Under the pieces are notes generated by a model, which had not been told where the DNA came from, searched no databases, and saw only the letters and a program-made list of their open reading frames with translations. Shown piece after piece: positions 9,846-19,070 of a stretch of 41,539 nt of DNA; within the stretch, counting starts at the first letter, position 1; the number at the start of each line of letters is the position of its first letter. The position numbers and the translations under genes are program-made. The stretch spans positions 1 through 41,539 of the forward strand of contig CAZOWW010000035.1 of assembly GCA_964583765.1 (NCBI GenBank), given 5' to 3'. Origin of the DNA: CAZOWW01 sp964583765 (GTDB lineage Bacteria; Actinomycetota; Actinomycetes; Actinomycetales; Kineosporiaceae).

Positions 9846-9889
9846 GCCGTCGGCCGCCTCTCGGCACCCGTACTCCGGTTGGAGCCTGA

Positions 9890-11092
9890 ATGAAGACCAT
9901 CGACGACCTCGGGGACGTGCGCGGCAAGCGCGTCCTCGTCCGCAGTGACCTGAACGTGCCGCTGGACCGCAGCGGCGAGACCCCCGTCATCACCGACGAC
10001 GGCCGCATCCGCGCCTCGCTGCCGACCGTGCGCCGCCTGGCCGACGCCGGTGCGCGCGTGGTCGTCATGGCCCACCTGGGCCGCCCCAAGGGCACCGTGG
10101 ACCCGGCGCTCTCGCTGCGTCCCGTGGTGGACCGGCTGGGCGAGCTCCTGGGCCGGAAGGTCGCCTTCGCCACCGACACGGTGGGCGAGTCCGCGCAGGC
10201 CACCGTGGCCGCGCTGGGCGACGGCGACGTCGCGGTGCTGGAGAACCTGCGCTTCAACGCCGCCGAGACCAGCAAGGACGACGCCGTGCGCGGCGCGTTC
10301 GCGGACGCCCTGGCCGCGCTGGGCGACCTGTACGTCTCCGACGGGTTCGGGGTCGTGCACCGCAAGCAGGCGAGCGTGTACGACGTCGCCCTGCGGCTCC
10401 CGCACGCGGCCGGCGGCCTGGTCCTCGCCGAGGTGCAGGTGCTGCGCCGGTTGACCGTCGACCCCGAGCGGCCCTACGTGGTCGTCCTCGGTGGCTCGAA
10501 GGTCTCCGACAAGCTCGGCGTCATCGACAACCTGCTCGACAAGGCCGACCGCATCATCGTGGGCGGCGGCATGGCCTACACCTTCCTCGCCGCCCAGGGC
10601 TACGAGGTCGGCAAGAGCCTGCTCGAGGCCGACCAGATCGACGCCGTGCGCGCCTACCTCGGGCAGGCCCGGAAGCTCGGCAAGGAGTTCGTGCTCCCCG
10701 TCGATGTCGTGGCCGCCGACAGCTTCGCCCCCGACTCCCCGCACGACGCGGTGGACGTCGCGGACATCCCCGCGGACCGGGAGGGCCTGGACATCGGCCC
10801 GAAGAGCCGCGAGCTCTTCGCGAGCAAGCTCGCCGACGCCCGTACGGTGTTCTGGAACGGCCCGGTCGGGGTCTTCGAGATGGAGGCTTTCGCGCACGGG
10901 ACCCGCGCGGTCGCGCAGGCGTTGACCGAGGTGAAGGGGCTGACCGTGGTCGGTGGCGGGGATTCCGCCGCCGCCGTGCGCCAGCTCGGCTTCGCCGAGT
11001 CGGCGTTCGGCCACATCTCGACCGGTGGGGGAGCCTCACTGGAGTTCCTGGAGGGCAAGACCCTCCCCGGCATCGCGGTCCTCGAGGACTGA
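9890..11092 (+). CDS. pgk: Phosphoglycerate kinase
   Basis: Transfers phosphate from 1,3-bisphosphoglycerate to ADP, the first ATP-yielding step of lower glycolysis. Family motifs: KRVLVRSDLNVPLD (residues about 13-26), MAHLGRPKG, ENLRF, SDGFGVVHR, VVLGGSKVSDKLGVI, VFWNGPVGVFE and the C-terminal nucleotide loop VVGGGDSAAA...ISTGGGASLE. Length is 400 residues, normal. The ATG start has GGAG five bases upstream. It lies between gap and tpiA, with 14 bases to tpiA. Confidence 0.98.
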   Translation: MKTIDDLGDVRGKRVLVRSDLNVPLDRSGETPVITDDGRIRASLPTVRRLADAGARVVVMAHLGRPKGTVDPALSLRPVVDRLGELLGRKVAFATDTVGESAQATVAALGDGDVAVLENLRFNAAETSKDDAVRGAFADALAALGDLYVSDGFGVVHRKQASVYDVALRLPHAAGGLVLAEVQVLRRLTVDPERPYVVVLGGSKVSDKLGVIDNLLDKADRIIVGGGMAYTFLAAQGYEVGKSLLEADQIDAVRAYLGQARKLGKEFVLPVDVVAADSFAPDSPHDAVDVADIPADREGLDIGPKSRELFASKLADARTVFWNGPVGVFEMEAFAHGTRAVAQALTEVKGLTVVGGGDSAAAVRQLGFAESAFGHISTGGGASLEFLEGKTLPGIAVLED

Positions 11093-11106
11093 GAAGGGCA
11101 CCTGAC

Positions 11107-11907
11107 GTGTCGAAGAGCACGGCCCGGATCCCGCTCATCGCGGGCAACTGGAAGATGAACCTCGACCACCAGCAGGCCACGCACCTGGTGCAGAAGCTGT
11201 CCTGGACCCTCGAGGACGCCAAGCACGACTACGCGCTGGTCGAGGTGGCGGTGCTGCCTCCGTTCACCGACATCCGCTCGGTGCAGACCCTGATCGACGG
11301 CGACAAACTGCCGATCAAGTACGGCGCGCAGGACCTGTCCGCCCAGGACGCGGGCGCCTACACCGGGGAGATCTCCGGGGCCTTCCTCGCCAAGCTGGGC
11401 GTGAGCTACGTGACCATCGGCCACAGCGAGCGTCGCCAGTACCACAACGAGTCGGACGCGATCGTCAACGCCAAGGTGAAGGCCGCGTACCGGCACGGCA
11501 TCACGCCGATCATGTGCGTGGGCGAGGGCCTGGACATCCGCAAGGCCGGCAACCACGTGCCGCACACTCTCGCGCAGATCAGCGGTGGGCTGGCGGACAT
11601 CCCGGCGGAGCAGGCCGCGAGCATCGTGATCGCCTACGAGCCGGTCTGGGCGATCGGCACCGGCGAGGTGGCCACCCCGGCCGACGCGCAGGAGGTCATC
11701 GGCGCGATCCGAGGCCGCCTGGCCGAGTTGTACGGCCAGGCGCTGGCCGACGGCATCCGGATCCTGTACGGCGGGTCGGTCAAGGCCAGCAACGCCGCGA
11801 GCATCCTGGCCGAGCAGGACGTGGACGGCGCGCTCGTGGGCGGCGCCGCTCTGGACGCGGCCGAGTTCGCGGGTATCGTGCGCTACCGCGAGGCCGCGAA
11901 CGTCTGA
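11107..11907 (+). CDS. tpiA: Triosephosphate isomerase
   Basis: Interconverts dihydroxyacetone phosphate and glyceraldehyde 3-phosphate. The single TIM-barrel domain shows the substrate-binding start AGNWKMN, the catalytic His in TIGHSERR and the catalytic Glu in AYEPVWAIGTG, then LYGGSVKASNA and DGALVGGAALDA at the phosphate site. Length is 266 residues, normal. GTG start with AGAAGGG upstream. It is probably the last gene of the gap-pgk-tpiA unit, because a perfect 13-bp hairpin follows within 40 bases. Confidence 0.98.
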   Translation: MSKSTARIPLIAGNWKMNLDHQQATHLVQKLSWTLEDAKHDYALVEVAVLPPFTDIRSVQTLIDGDKLPIKYGAQDLSAQDAGAYTGEISGAFLAKLGVSYVTIGHSERRQYHNESDAIVNAKVKAAYRHGITPIMCVGEGLDIRKAGNHVPHTLAQISGGLADIPAEQAASIVIAYEPVWAIGTGEVATPADAQEVIGAIRGRLAELYGQALADGIRILYGGSVKASNAASILAEQDVDGALVGGAALDAAEFAGIVRYREAANV

Positions 11908-11944
11908 TCCACGGCACGCGTCACCGCACGTCAGAACGACCCTC

Positions 11945-11992
11945 CGTCGGGGGTCACGCCACGGCCACACGCCGAGGGAGTGACCCCCGACG
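11945..11992 (+). terminator. Terminator-like hairpin after tpiA
   Basis: A perfect 13-bp inverted repeat (CGTCGGGGGTCAC at 11945-11957 and its complement at 11980-11992) with a 22-base loop starts 37 bases after the tpiA stop. It probably ends the glycolytic unit; secG then has its own candidate -10 (TACGCT, 12015-12020). Confidence 0.65.
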
Positions 11993-12091
11993 TGAGGGGC
12001 CACCGACATCGCTTACGCTGGGGGCGGACGGACCGGATCGCGTCCGCGATGTCCGTCCCATCTGCGCCTCCGAGAGACCTGAGGACCCGCC

Positions 12092-12337
12092 GTGAACGTC
12101 GTCACCATCATCCTGCAAGTCCTGCTCGTGATCACCAGTGGCTTCCTGACGCTCCTGATCCTGCTGCACAAGGGACGCGGGGGCGGTCTGTCGGACATGT
12201 TCGGCGGCGGCGTGACCTCGAGCCTGGGCTCCTCGGGTGTGGCGGAGCGCAACCTCAACCGTTTCACCGTGGCGGTCGCGATGACCTGGTCCTCGGTGAT
12301 CATCCTTCTGGGCGTTCTGGAGCGGATCAACGGCTGA
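12092..12337 (+). CDS. secG: SecG, protein translocase subunit
   Basis: Small membrane subunit of the SecYEG translocon. The 81 residues contain two hydrophobic helices (about 4-24 and 57-76) separated by the conserved Gly-rich loop HKGRGGGLSDMFGGG. The GTG start has GAGGA eight bases upstream. The position between tpiA and rbpA is conserved in actinobacteria. A candidate -10 box (TACGCT) lies about 70 bases upstream, after the tpiA hairpin, so it is probably transcribed on its own as well as by any read-through. Confidence 0.95.
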   Translation: MNVVTIILQVLLVITSGFLTLLILLHKGRGGGLSDMFGGGVTSSLGSSGVAERNLNRFTVAVAMTWSSVIILLGVLERING

Positions 12338-12453
12338 GCGAGGTAACCTCCCGGTGCGTGCGCCGGGATGCGGGTGCCCGGGGCAAGGGCCGGTGGGCCT
12401 CCCGCGCGAGGGACCTGTGGGCAACGCAAACGTGGGATTCTGGAGGACCAGCG

Positions 12454-12804
12454 GTGGCCAGTGGCAATGCGATCCGGGGTAGCCGTGTGGGTGCGGGCCC
12501 GATGGGCGAGGCCGAGCGTGGTGACGCGGCTCCGCGACTGCGTATCTCCTACTGGTGCGCCAACGGGCACGAGACGCGGCCGAGCTTCTCGGAGGACGTG
12601 AGCGTGCAGCCGCCGGAGTTCTGGGACTGCCCTCGGTGCGGGTTCCCCGCCGGGCAGGACAAGGACTGCCCGCCGTCGCCGCCGCGCAACGAGCCCTACA
12701 AGACGCACCTGGCCTACGTGAAGGAGCGGCGCAGCGACGCCGACGGCGAGGCCATCCTGTCCGAGGCGCTCGAGGCGCTGAGGGCACGCAACATCATTCG
12801 CTGA
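12454..12804 (+). CDS. rbpA: RbpA, RNA polymerase-binding protein
   Basis: Actinobacteria-specific transcription factor that binds RNA polymerase and the primary sigma factor and stabilises the open complex. The 116 residues include a basic N-terminal tail, the core domain with YWCANGHETRPSFS and WDCPRCG (Cys 35, 59 and 62, a possible metal site as in some homologues), and the C-terminal sigma-interaction helix (KERRSDADGEAILSEAL). The GTG start has GGAGG seven bases upstream. It converges with pgl; the 72 bases between them hold a duplicated CCCGGGTTGG decamer and no gene. Confidence 0.96.
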   Translation: MASGNAIRGSRVGAGPMGEAERGDAAPRLRISYWCANGHETRPSFSEDVSVQPPEFWDCPRCGFPAGQDKDCPPSPPRNEPYKTHLAYVKERRSDADGEAILSEALEALRARNIIR

Positions 12805-12876
12805 GTCCCGGTCCGGGCCCCGGGCACGTCCTGGGGCGGACCTCAGGTGGCCAGCGCCCGGGTTGGCCCGGGTTGG

Positions 12877-13731
12877 TCAGGGCCCGGGCGGGACGTGGTC
12901 CCCGGCCGCGTGGCGGTCCAGGAACCAGATCGTCTCGTCCCCGTGGGCGCCGGCGGCCGGCACGTCGATCGGATCGGCCCCGGCGAGGGCACGGTGGACG
13001 GCTTCCGCCTTGCCCGCTCCGGCGGCGAGCAGCCACACCGCACGGGCGCGGGTGATCGCGGGCAGCGTCAGGGAGATCCGCACCGGGGGAGGCTTGGGGG
13101 AGTCCTGCACCGGCACGGTCGCCGCATCCGGCGCGGTGACGGTCAGGTCCGGGCGACCCGGGAACAGTGAGGCGACGTGCCCGTCGGGCCCCACCCCCAG
13201 GAGCAGCAGATCGAAGCGCGGCGTGTGCGGCTGCGACGGGGCCTCGGCGTGGGCGGCGAGTTCCTGCGCGTACCGGCGGGCGGCGGCGGCGACGTCCGGG
13301 CCGTCCACCCCGTCCGAGGCAGGCATCGGGTGGACGCAGGCGGGGGACAGGGGCAGCCCGTCGAGAAGTGCCGCGTACGCCTGAGTCGCGTTCCGGTCGG
13401 GGTGGCCCTGTGGCAGGAAGCGCTCGTCACCCCACCAGATGTGCACCCGGGACCAGTCGACGACCGCCGTCCCGGGGTTCTCCGCGATCGCGGCCAGGAC
13501 CGCCGTGCCCAGGCCGCCGCCGGTCAGCACGACGTGTACCACGGGGCGCGCCTGCTGGACGCGGGCGAGCCGGTCGAGGAACATCCCGGCCACGCTCGCG
13601 GCGAGCAACTGCTCGTCACCGTGCACCGCGAACCGGGGTGCGGCGGGATGTGCTCCGGGGAGCGGTGGCGCGGAGAGTCTCGGGGGCGCCGGGTCGGGTA
13701 CCCCGAACGTGGCCGGACCGGTGTCGGTCAC
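12877..13731 (-). CDS. pgl: 6-phosphogluconolactonase
   Basis: Hydrolyses 6-phosphogluconolactone to 6-phosphogluconate, the second step of the oxidative pentose-phosphate pathway. Family motifs: VVLTGGGLGTAVL, the HIWWGDERFLP...DRNATQAY block and LLLGVGPDGHVASLFPG. Length is 284 residues, including an N-terminal Pro-rich extension of about 25. The GTG start shares GTGA with the opcA stop, so translation is probably coupled. It is the last gene of the tkt-tal-pgi-zwf-opcA-pgl operon. Confidence 0.96.
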   Translation of the reverse strand: MTDTGPATFGVPDPAPPRLSAPPLPGAHPAAPRFAVHGDEQLLAASVAGMFLDRLARVQQARPVVHVVLTGGGLGTAVLAAIAENPGTAVVDWSRVHIWWGDERFLPQGHPDRNATQAYAALLDGLPLSPACVHPMPASDGVDGPDVAAAARRYAQELAAHAEAPSQPHTPRFDLLLLGVGPDGHVASLFPGRPDLTVTAPDAATVPVQDSPKPPPVRISLTLPAITRARAVWLLAAGAGKAEAVHRALAGADPIDVPAAGAHGDETIWFLDRHAAGDHVPPGP

Positions 13732-14687
13732 GCCCGGGTACCGTTGCGGGCGGGGTCCCGGCGCGCCTGTCCGCTCGTGACCATCGGGAGCCCCCGGGTG
13801 AGGACGGCCGAGAAGACCGGGTCGGGATCCAGGCGGCGCAGCTCCTCGGAGAGGCACTCGCTGTCCGCCCGGGGGGGCAGCGCGACCCGACGCACGGGTT
13901 GCCCGGGCTGGGTGAGGGTGGCCACGGGTCCGTTGGGCCGGGAGAGGACGACGGGACCGCCCGCCCGATCGAGCAGGACCTCGCGCAGGCCTGTGCCCGG
14001 GGCGGTGCGGACACGCTTCACGGGACACTCCAGCGCCACCGCGAGCCAGCCCGCGAGCAGGTCGGCGCTGGGGCTGTCCGAAGCACCGGTGACCTCCGCC
14101 GAGCGGACCTCCTCGAAGGGCGGCAGGTCCAGGGCCGCGGCGAGGAGCGCCCGCCACAGGGTGACCCGGGACCAGGCCAGGTCGGTATCGGCGGGGGTGT
14201 GGCCCTCGGCCCGTAGCTCGAGCGCCCGGCGCGGATTGCGGCAGGCCGCGGCATCGGTGACCCGGCGCTGGGCCATGCGCCCGATCCGGTCCTCGGCCGG
14301 CCGGTCCGGGCAGTTCCCGGGCCACCATGCGACCACCGGCGCGTCCGGGAGCAGCAGTGGCACGACGACGCTGTCGCCGTGCTCGGACAGCGGCCCGTAG
14401 AGCCGGAGCACGATGACCTCGCTGGCGCCGGCGTCCCCGCCGACCCGGATCTGCGCGTCGAGGCGGGAGGAGCCCCGCCGGTTGCCGCCGACGACCGCGA
14501 TCACCCGGCACGGGTGCTCGTGGCTGGCGTCGTTGGCGGCCCGGATGGCGGCCTCGGCACCGGAGTCCTCGGTGGAGATGACCAGGGTCAGCACGCGCCC
14601 GAGGGCCACCGCACCCCCGGAGTCCCGCAGCTCCACGAGCCGGCGGTTGACCGTCTCGGTGGTCGTCTCGGGCAGATCGACGATCAT
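13728..14687 (-). CDS. opcA: OpcA, glucose-6-phosphate dehydrogenase assembly protein
   Basis: Partner of Zwf that supports its assembly or activity in actinobacteria and cyanobacteria. The 319-residue protein starts MIVDLPETTTETVNRRL and shows the two conserved halves of the family: an N-terminal domain ending in VPLLLPDAPVVAWWPGNCP, and a C-terminal domain with PADTDLAWSRVTLWRALLAAALD. The ATG start overlaps the zwf stop (ATGA), keeping the two partners in stoichiometric translation. No enzyme motif is expected. Confidence 0.95.
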   Translation of the reverse strand: MIVDLPETTTETVNRRLVELRDSGGAVALGRVLTLVISTEDSGAEAAIRAANDASHEHPCRVIAVVGGNRRGSSRLDAQIRVGGDAGASEVIVLRLYGPLSEHGDSVVVPLLLPDAPVVAWWPGNCPDRPAEDRIGRMAQRRVTDAAACRNPRRALELRAEGHTPADTDLAWSRVTLWRALLAAALDLPPFEEVRSAEVTGASDSPSADLLAGWLAVALECPVKRVRTAPGTGLREVLLDRAGGPVVLSRPNGPVATLTQPGQPVRRVALPPRADSECLSEELRRLDPDPVFSAVLTRGLPMVTSGQARRDPARNGTRA

Positions 14688-16225
14688 GGACGCCTCCAGG
14701 CTCGGCCGTCCCGGGCCATCATCGCGTCCGCCGACTCCGGTCCCCACGTGCCGGCCGGATACGACTCGGGTTGTCCGTGGGCGGCCCAGTGCTCGATCAC
14801 CGGGTCGAGGATGCGCCAGGACTGGTCGACCTCCTCGTGGCGGGGGAACAGCGGGGGCTCGCCGAGCAGGACGTCGAGGAGGAGCCGCTCGTAGGCCTCG
14901 GGGGAGGACTCGGTGAAGGAGTGCCCGTAGCTGAAGTCCATCGTGACGTCCCGGACCTCCATCGCGGTGCCCGGCACCTTCGCACCGAACCGCATCGTGA
15001 CGCCCTCGTCCGGCTGTACCCGGATGACGAGCGCGTTCTTGCCGAGCTCGACGGTCGCGGTGCGCTCGAACGGCAGGTGCGGGGCCTGCTTGAAGACCAC
15101 GGCGATCTCGGTGACCCGCCGGCCGAGCCGCTTGCCCGCGCGCAGGTAGAAGGGGACCCCGGCCCACCGGCGGGTGTCGATCTCCAGGGTGACGGCGGCG
15201 TAGGTCTCGGTGCCGGAGGAGGCGGGGATGCCCTTCTCCTGCAGGTAGCCGATGACCTGCTGGCCCCCCTGCCAGCCGGCGGCGTACTGGCCGCGCGCGG
15301 TGTGCTGGCCGATGTCCTGGGGCACCCGCACCGCCGAGAGCACCTTCTGCTTCTCCGCGCGCAGGTCCTGGGCGTCGAAGGAGACCGGCTCCTCCATCGC
15401 GGTGAGCGCGAGGAGCTGGAGCAGGTGGTTCTGGATCACGTCCCGCGCTGCTCCGATACCGTCGTAGTAGCCGGCACGGCCACCGATGCCGATGTCCTCG
15501 GCCATGGTGATCTGGACGTGGTCGACGTAGTGGGCGTTCCACACCGGTTCGAAGAGCTGGTTGGCGAAGCGCACCGCGAGCAGGTTCTGGACCGTCTCCT
15601 TGCCCAGGTAGTGGTCGATCCGGAACACCGAGTCCGGGGGGAAGACCCCCGAGACGATGTCGTCCAGCTCCTGCGCGGACCTGCGGTCGTGGCCGAAGGG
15701 CTTCTCGATGACGACCCGGCGCCAGCGGTCACCGTTCTGCTCGGCCAGACCGGACCGGGAGAGCTGGGTGATCACCTGGGTGAAGGAACGCGGGGGGATC
15801 GACAGGTAGAAGGCGTGGTTGCCACCCGTGCCGCGAACCTCGTCCAGGTCGGCGACCGTGCGCGCCAGCTCGTCGAACGCCTTCTCGTCGCCGAACTCCC
15901 CGGACACGAAGCGGCAGCCCTCGGCGAGCTGACGCCAGACCGACTCCCGGAACGGGGTGCGCGCATGTTCGCGCACCGCGTCGTGGACCACGGCGGCGAA
16001 GTCCTGGTCCGCCCAGTCACGCCGGGCGAAGCCGACGAGGGCGAAACCCGGTGGCAGCAGCCCCCTCTGGGTGAGGTCGTACACGGCGGGCATGAGCTTG
16101 CGCCGGGCCAGGTCGCCGGTCACCCCGAAGATGACCAGCCCGCAGGGCCCGGCGATGCGCTGCAGCCGCCGGTCTCGCTCGTCCCGCAGGGGGTTGCTGC
16201 CCCTGGCGACGGTGGCCGGGCTCAC
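14684..16225 (-). CDS. zwf: Glucose-6-phosphate 1-dehydrogenase
   Basis: Oxidises glucose 6-phosphate to 6-phosphogluconolactone, making NADPH. The Rossmann motif is FGVTGDLARRKLMPA (residues about 33-47); IEKPFGHD and the active-site RIDHYLGKETVQN follow. Length is 513 residues, normal. The GTG start overlaps the pgi stop (GTGA) and the 3' end overlaps opcA (ATGA). Together with opcA and pgl it forms the complete oxidative branch up to 6-phosphogluconate; gnd is not in the window. Confidence 0.98.
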   Translation of the reverse strand: MSPATVARGSNPLRDERDRRLQRIAGPCGLVIFGVTGDLARRKLMPAVYDLTQRGLLPPGFALVGFARRDWADQDFAAVVHDAVREHARTPFRESVWRQLAEGCRFVSGEFGDEKAFDELARTVADLDEVRGTGGNHAFYLSIPPRSFTQVITQLSRSGLAEQNGDRWRRVVIEKPFGHDRRSAQELDDIVSGVFPPDSVFRIDHYLGKETVQNLLAVRFANQLFEPVWNAHYVDHVQITMAEDIGIGGRAGYYDGIGAARDVIQNHLLQLLALTAMEEPVSFDAQDLRAEKQKVLSAVRVPQDIGQHTARGQYAAGWQGGQQVIGYLQEKGIPASSGTETYAAVTLEIDTRRWAGVPFYLRAGKRLGRRVTEIAVVFKQAPHLPFERTATVELGKNALVIRVQPDEGVTMRFGAKVPGTAMEVRDVTMDFSYGHSFTESSPEAYERLLLDVLLGEPPLFPRHEEVDQSWRILDPVIEHWAAHGQPESYPAGTWGPESADAMMARDGRAWRRP

Positions 16226-17910
16226 GCGGCCCCGGTGAGCGCTCGGATCACCTGCGGGAGGCCGGCCGCGCGGTCGGCGAGGTGCAGGCGGAGCACCGGG
16301 CGGTCGTGATCGGCGAGCACCTGGGCGTCCCCGGCCGCCTGGGCGGCGATGAGCTGGCCGAAGGTGAACGGCCGCTCCGGGACGATCAGGTCCTCGGTGG
16401 CCTGGGCGGTGATCTGCAGGAAGACACCGACGGCGGGACCGCCCTTGTGGAACTGGCCGGTCGAGTGCAGGAAGCGCGGGCCCCAGCCGAAGGTCACCGG
16501 ACGTCCGGCACGCGCCGCGAGGGCGTCGCGGACGTCGGCGAGACCTGCCTCGGCCTCACGGTCCAGGTAGGCCATCACCGCGAGGTAGCCCGTCTCGGGG
16601 AGGCGGGCGAGCAGCGTGCTGATCGCGTCGTCGAGCCCGGTGACCCCGTCGAGCAGACCAGGGGTGCCGCGCAGTTCCACGGCCCCGTCGACCAGGTCGG
16701 CCGCGGCGGGGGCGGGCTGGGCGTCGAGCAGGCCGCGGGCCGCCTTCTTGGCACTCTCCACGTCGGGCTGGTCGAAGGGGTTGATGCTCAGGAGCTTGCC
16801 CGCGATCGCGGTGGCGTACTCCCACAGCAGCAGCTGGGCCCCCAGGGGGCCGGCCACGGTCACGCCGTCCCCGGCGTCCGCGACGCTGCCGGCTGCGGCG
16901 TCGTCGAGGGCCTCCACCTCGTCGCGGGCCGTGACCAGGCGCACGAGCAGGGTGTCGGACGCGGGGTGGGTGACCTCGGGTGCCTGGGGGGAGGAGACGA
17001 CGACCGGCAGGAGCCCGGTGCCGTCCTTGCCGGTGGACTCGGCGATCAGCTGCTCGGCCCAGTCGGCGAAGCCGACGATCCCGGAGCCCTCGTCGACGAA
17101 GACGACCTTGTCGCGCAGCGGCACCGTGCCGCCGAGGGCGGCGCCCAGGACGAGCGCCGGGTTGCCGTCGGCGTCCTCGCAGATCAGGTCGGCCACGGTG
17201 TCGGCCTCGTCGAGCAGAGTCGCGATGTCCGCCCCGGCCAGGCCCGAGGGCACGACGCCGAAGGCGCTCAGCGCGGAGAACCGGCCGCCCACGTGCGGGT
17301 CGGCGCGGAAGACCGCGCGGTAGCCGGCGGCCAGGGATGCCTGCTCGAGGGGCGAGCCCGGGTCGGTGACCACGACGATCCGGCGGGCGGCGTCGATACC
17401 CGCGGCGGTGAAGGCGGCCTCGAAGGTGCGGCGCTGCGAGTCGGTCTCCACGGTGGAGCCGGACTTGCTGGAGACCACGACGACGGTGCGCTGCAGGTCG
17501 ACGAGCGCGGCGGCGACCTGGCCGGGGTCGGTGCCGTCGAGGACGACGAGCGGCACGCCCGCGGTGCGGGTGATGACCTCGGGGGCGAGCGAGGAGCCGC
17601 CCATGCCGCACAGCACGACCCGGTCCACGCCCTCGGCGGCGAGCTCGGCGCGCAGCGCGAGGACGGGCTCGACCAGGGGCCGGGAGGTCTCGGCCAGATC
17701 GACCCAGGCGAGGCGGACCGAGGACTCGGCCTCGGCCGCCGGGCCCCACACGGTCGCGTCGCGGGCGGCGATCCGCGAGATGGTCTTGTCCTCGACCAGG
17801 TGCGGAACGTGCCGGGCCACGGCGTCGGCCGCTGCGCCCGAGGCCGTCACCTCGAGGGCCGCCGCGGTCTGGTCGCCGGCCCACGCCACGAGCCACTCCG
17901 GAGCTGTCAC
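16222..17910 (-). CDS. pgi: Glucose-6-phosphate isomerase
   Basis: Interconverts glucose 6-phosphate and fructose 6-phosphate, linking glycolysis with the pentose-phosphate genes around it. The 562 residues contain two sugar-isomerase (SIS) folds; VLCGMGGSSLAPEV, VVSSKSGSTVET, DPHVGGRFSALSAFG and LHSTGQFHKGG are recognisable. It is the actinobacterial type found beside tal, more diverged than the E. coli enzyme. The GTG start overlaps the tal stop (GTGA), and its own stop overlaps zwf. Confidence 0.95.
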   Translation of the reverse strand: MTAPEWLVAWAGDQTAAALEVTASGAAADAVARHVPHLVEDKTISRIAARDATVWGPAAEAESSVRLAWVDLAETSRPLVEPVLALRAELAAEGVDRVVLCGMGGSSLAPEVITRTAGVPLVVLDGTDPGQVAAALVDLQRTVVVVSSKSGSTVETDSQRRTFEAAFTAAGIDAARRIVVVTDPGSPLEQASLAAGYRAVFRADPHVGGRFSALSAFGVVPSGLAGADIATLLDEADTVADLICEDADGNPALVLGAALGGTVPLRDKVVFVDEGSGIVGFADWAEQLIAESTGKDGTGLLPVVVSSPQAPEVTHPASDTLLVRLVTARDEVEALDDAAAGSVADAGDGVTVAGPLGAQLLLWEYATAIAGKLLSINPFDQPDVESAKKAARGLLDAQPAPAAADLVDGAVELRGTPGLLDGVTGLDDAISTLLARLPETGYLAVMAYLDREAEAGLADVRDALAARAGRPVTFGWGPRFLHSTGQFHKGGPAVGVFLQITAQATEDLIVPERPFTFGQLIAAQAAGDAQVLADHDRPVLRLHLADRAAGLPQVIRALTGAA

Positions 17911-19043
17911 TGCTGTGCCTCCTCGGCAATACGGGTTGATGACGCGAGGTGCAGCTGGTCCGCCACCGCACTGGTGAGTTCGGCCCAGCTTCGCCGGAAC
18001 TTGCGCACACCCTCCTCTTCGAGGGTGCTGGTCACCTCGGTGAGATCGACACCGACCTCCGCGAGGTCGGTCAGTACCCGGGCCGACTGAAGGTAGCCGT
18101 CCCGGACGGTGGCACCACGGATCTCGCCGTGGTCGATGAAGGCCCGGAGGGTACCCAGCGGCACGGTGTTCACCGTGTCGGGAGCCACGAGTCCGCTCAC
18201 GTAGAGCGTGTCCGGGTAGGCGGGGTCCTTCACCCCGGTGGACGCCCAGAGGGGACGCTGCGGTCGGGCCCCGGCCGCAGCGAGGACGGCCCAGCGGGAC
18301 CCCTCGCGGGACTGTTCGAAGATCTGGTACGCCAGGCGGGCGTTCGCGAGAGCCGCCTTTCCGCGCAGCGCCTGCGCTGCCGGGGTGCCGAGGGCGTCCA
18401 GCCTCCGGTCCACCTCGGTGTCCACGCGGGAGACGAAGAAGGAGGCGACCGAGGAGAGGGTGGACAGGTCCCGGCCCGCGGCGCGGGCGCCCTCCAGGCC
18501 GACCAGGAATGCCTCGATGACCTCGCGGTAGCGGTCCAGGGCGAAGATCAGGGTCACGTTCACGCTGATCCCGGCCGCCAGGGCCTGGGCCACCGCGGGC
18601 AGACCCTGCGGGGTGGCCGGGATCTTGATCATGAGATTGGGGCGGTCGACGGTGGCCCACAGACGCTGGGCGGCGGCAAGGGTGCCTGGGGTGTCGTCGG
18701 CGAGACCGGGGTCGACCTCCAGGGAGACGAGGCCGTCCCGGCCGTGGGTGGCCTCCCAGACGGGACGGAGCAGGTCCGCGGCGTCGCGGACGTCGTGGGT
18801 GGTGACGGCGGCGACGGCGGCCTCGACCGAGACGCCGTCCCGGGCCAGGTCGTGCAGTTGCCCGTCGTACCGATCTCCCTCTGCCAGGGCCGAGGCGAAG
18901 ATCGTCGGGTTGCTCGTCACCCCCACGACGTCGTGGTCGCGGATCAGTTCGGACAGGGTGCCGCCGGCGAGCAGCTCCCGGGACAGGTCATCCAGCCATA
19001 GGGACACGCCTGCGGCGCGTAGCTGTGCCGTGGTGTCGCTCAT
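17907..19043 (-). CDS. tal: Transaldolase
   Basis: Transfers the dihydroxyacetone unit between sugar phosphates in the non-oxidative pentose-phosphate branch. The barrel enzyme shows the start WLDDLSRELL, GVTSNPTIF and the Schiff-base Lys at about residue 140 (LMIKIPAT), then NVTLIFALDRY. Length is 378 residues, the TalB-like actinobacterial size. The ATG start has AGGAGG-like bases upstream on the minus strand. It is followed by pgi through a GTGA overlap and preceded by tkt after about 105 bases. Confidence 0.97.
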   Translation of the reverse strand: MSDTTAQLRAAGVSLWLDDLSRELLAGGTLSELIRDHDVVGVTSNPTIFASALAEGDRYDGQLHDLARDGVSVEAAVAAVTTHDVRDAADLLRPVWEATHGRDGLVSLEVDPGLADDTPGTLAAAQRLWATVDRPNLMIKIPATPQGLPAVAQALAAGISVNVTLIFALDRYREVIEAFLVGLEGARAAGRDLSTLSSVASFFVSRVDTEVDRRLDALGTPAAQALRGKAALANARLAYQIFEQSREGSRWAVLAAAGARPQRPLWASTGVKDPAYPDTLYVSGLVAPDTVNTVPLGTLRAFIDHGEIRGATVRDGYLQSARVLTDLAEVGVDLTEVTSTLEEEGVRKFRRSWAELTSAVADQLHLASSTRIAEEAQQ

Positions 19044-19070
19044 GAGGACCTCCTCCTGTGCCTAGGTAGA

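Noticed and set aside
12806..12876. Terminator between rbpA and pgl
   Set aside because: There are many GC-rich self-complementary words, but no single long stem could be assigned with confidence; only the duplicated CCCGGGTTGG is clear.
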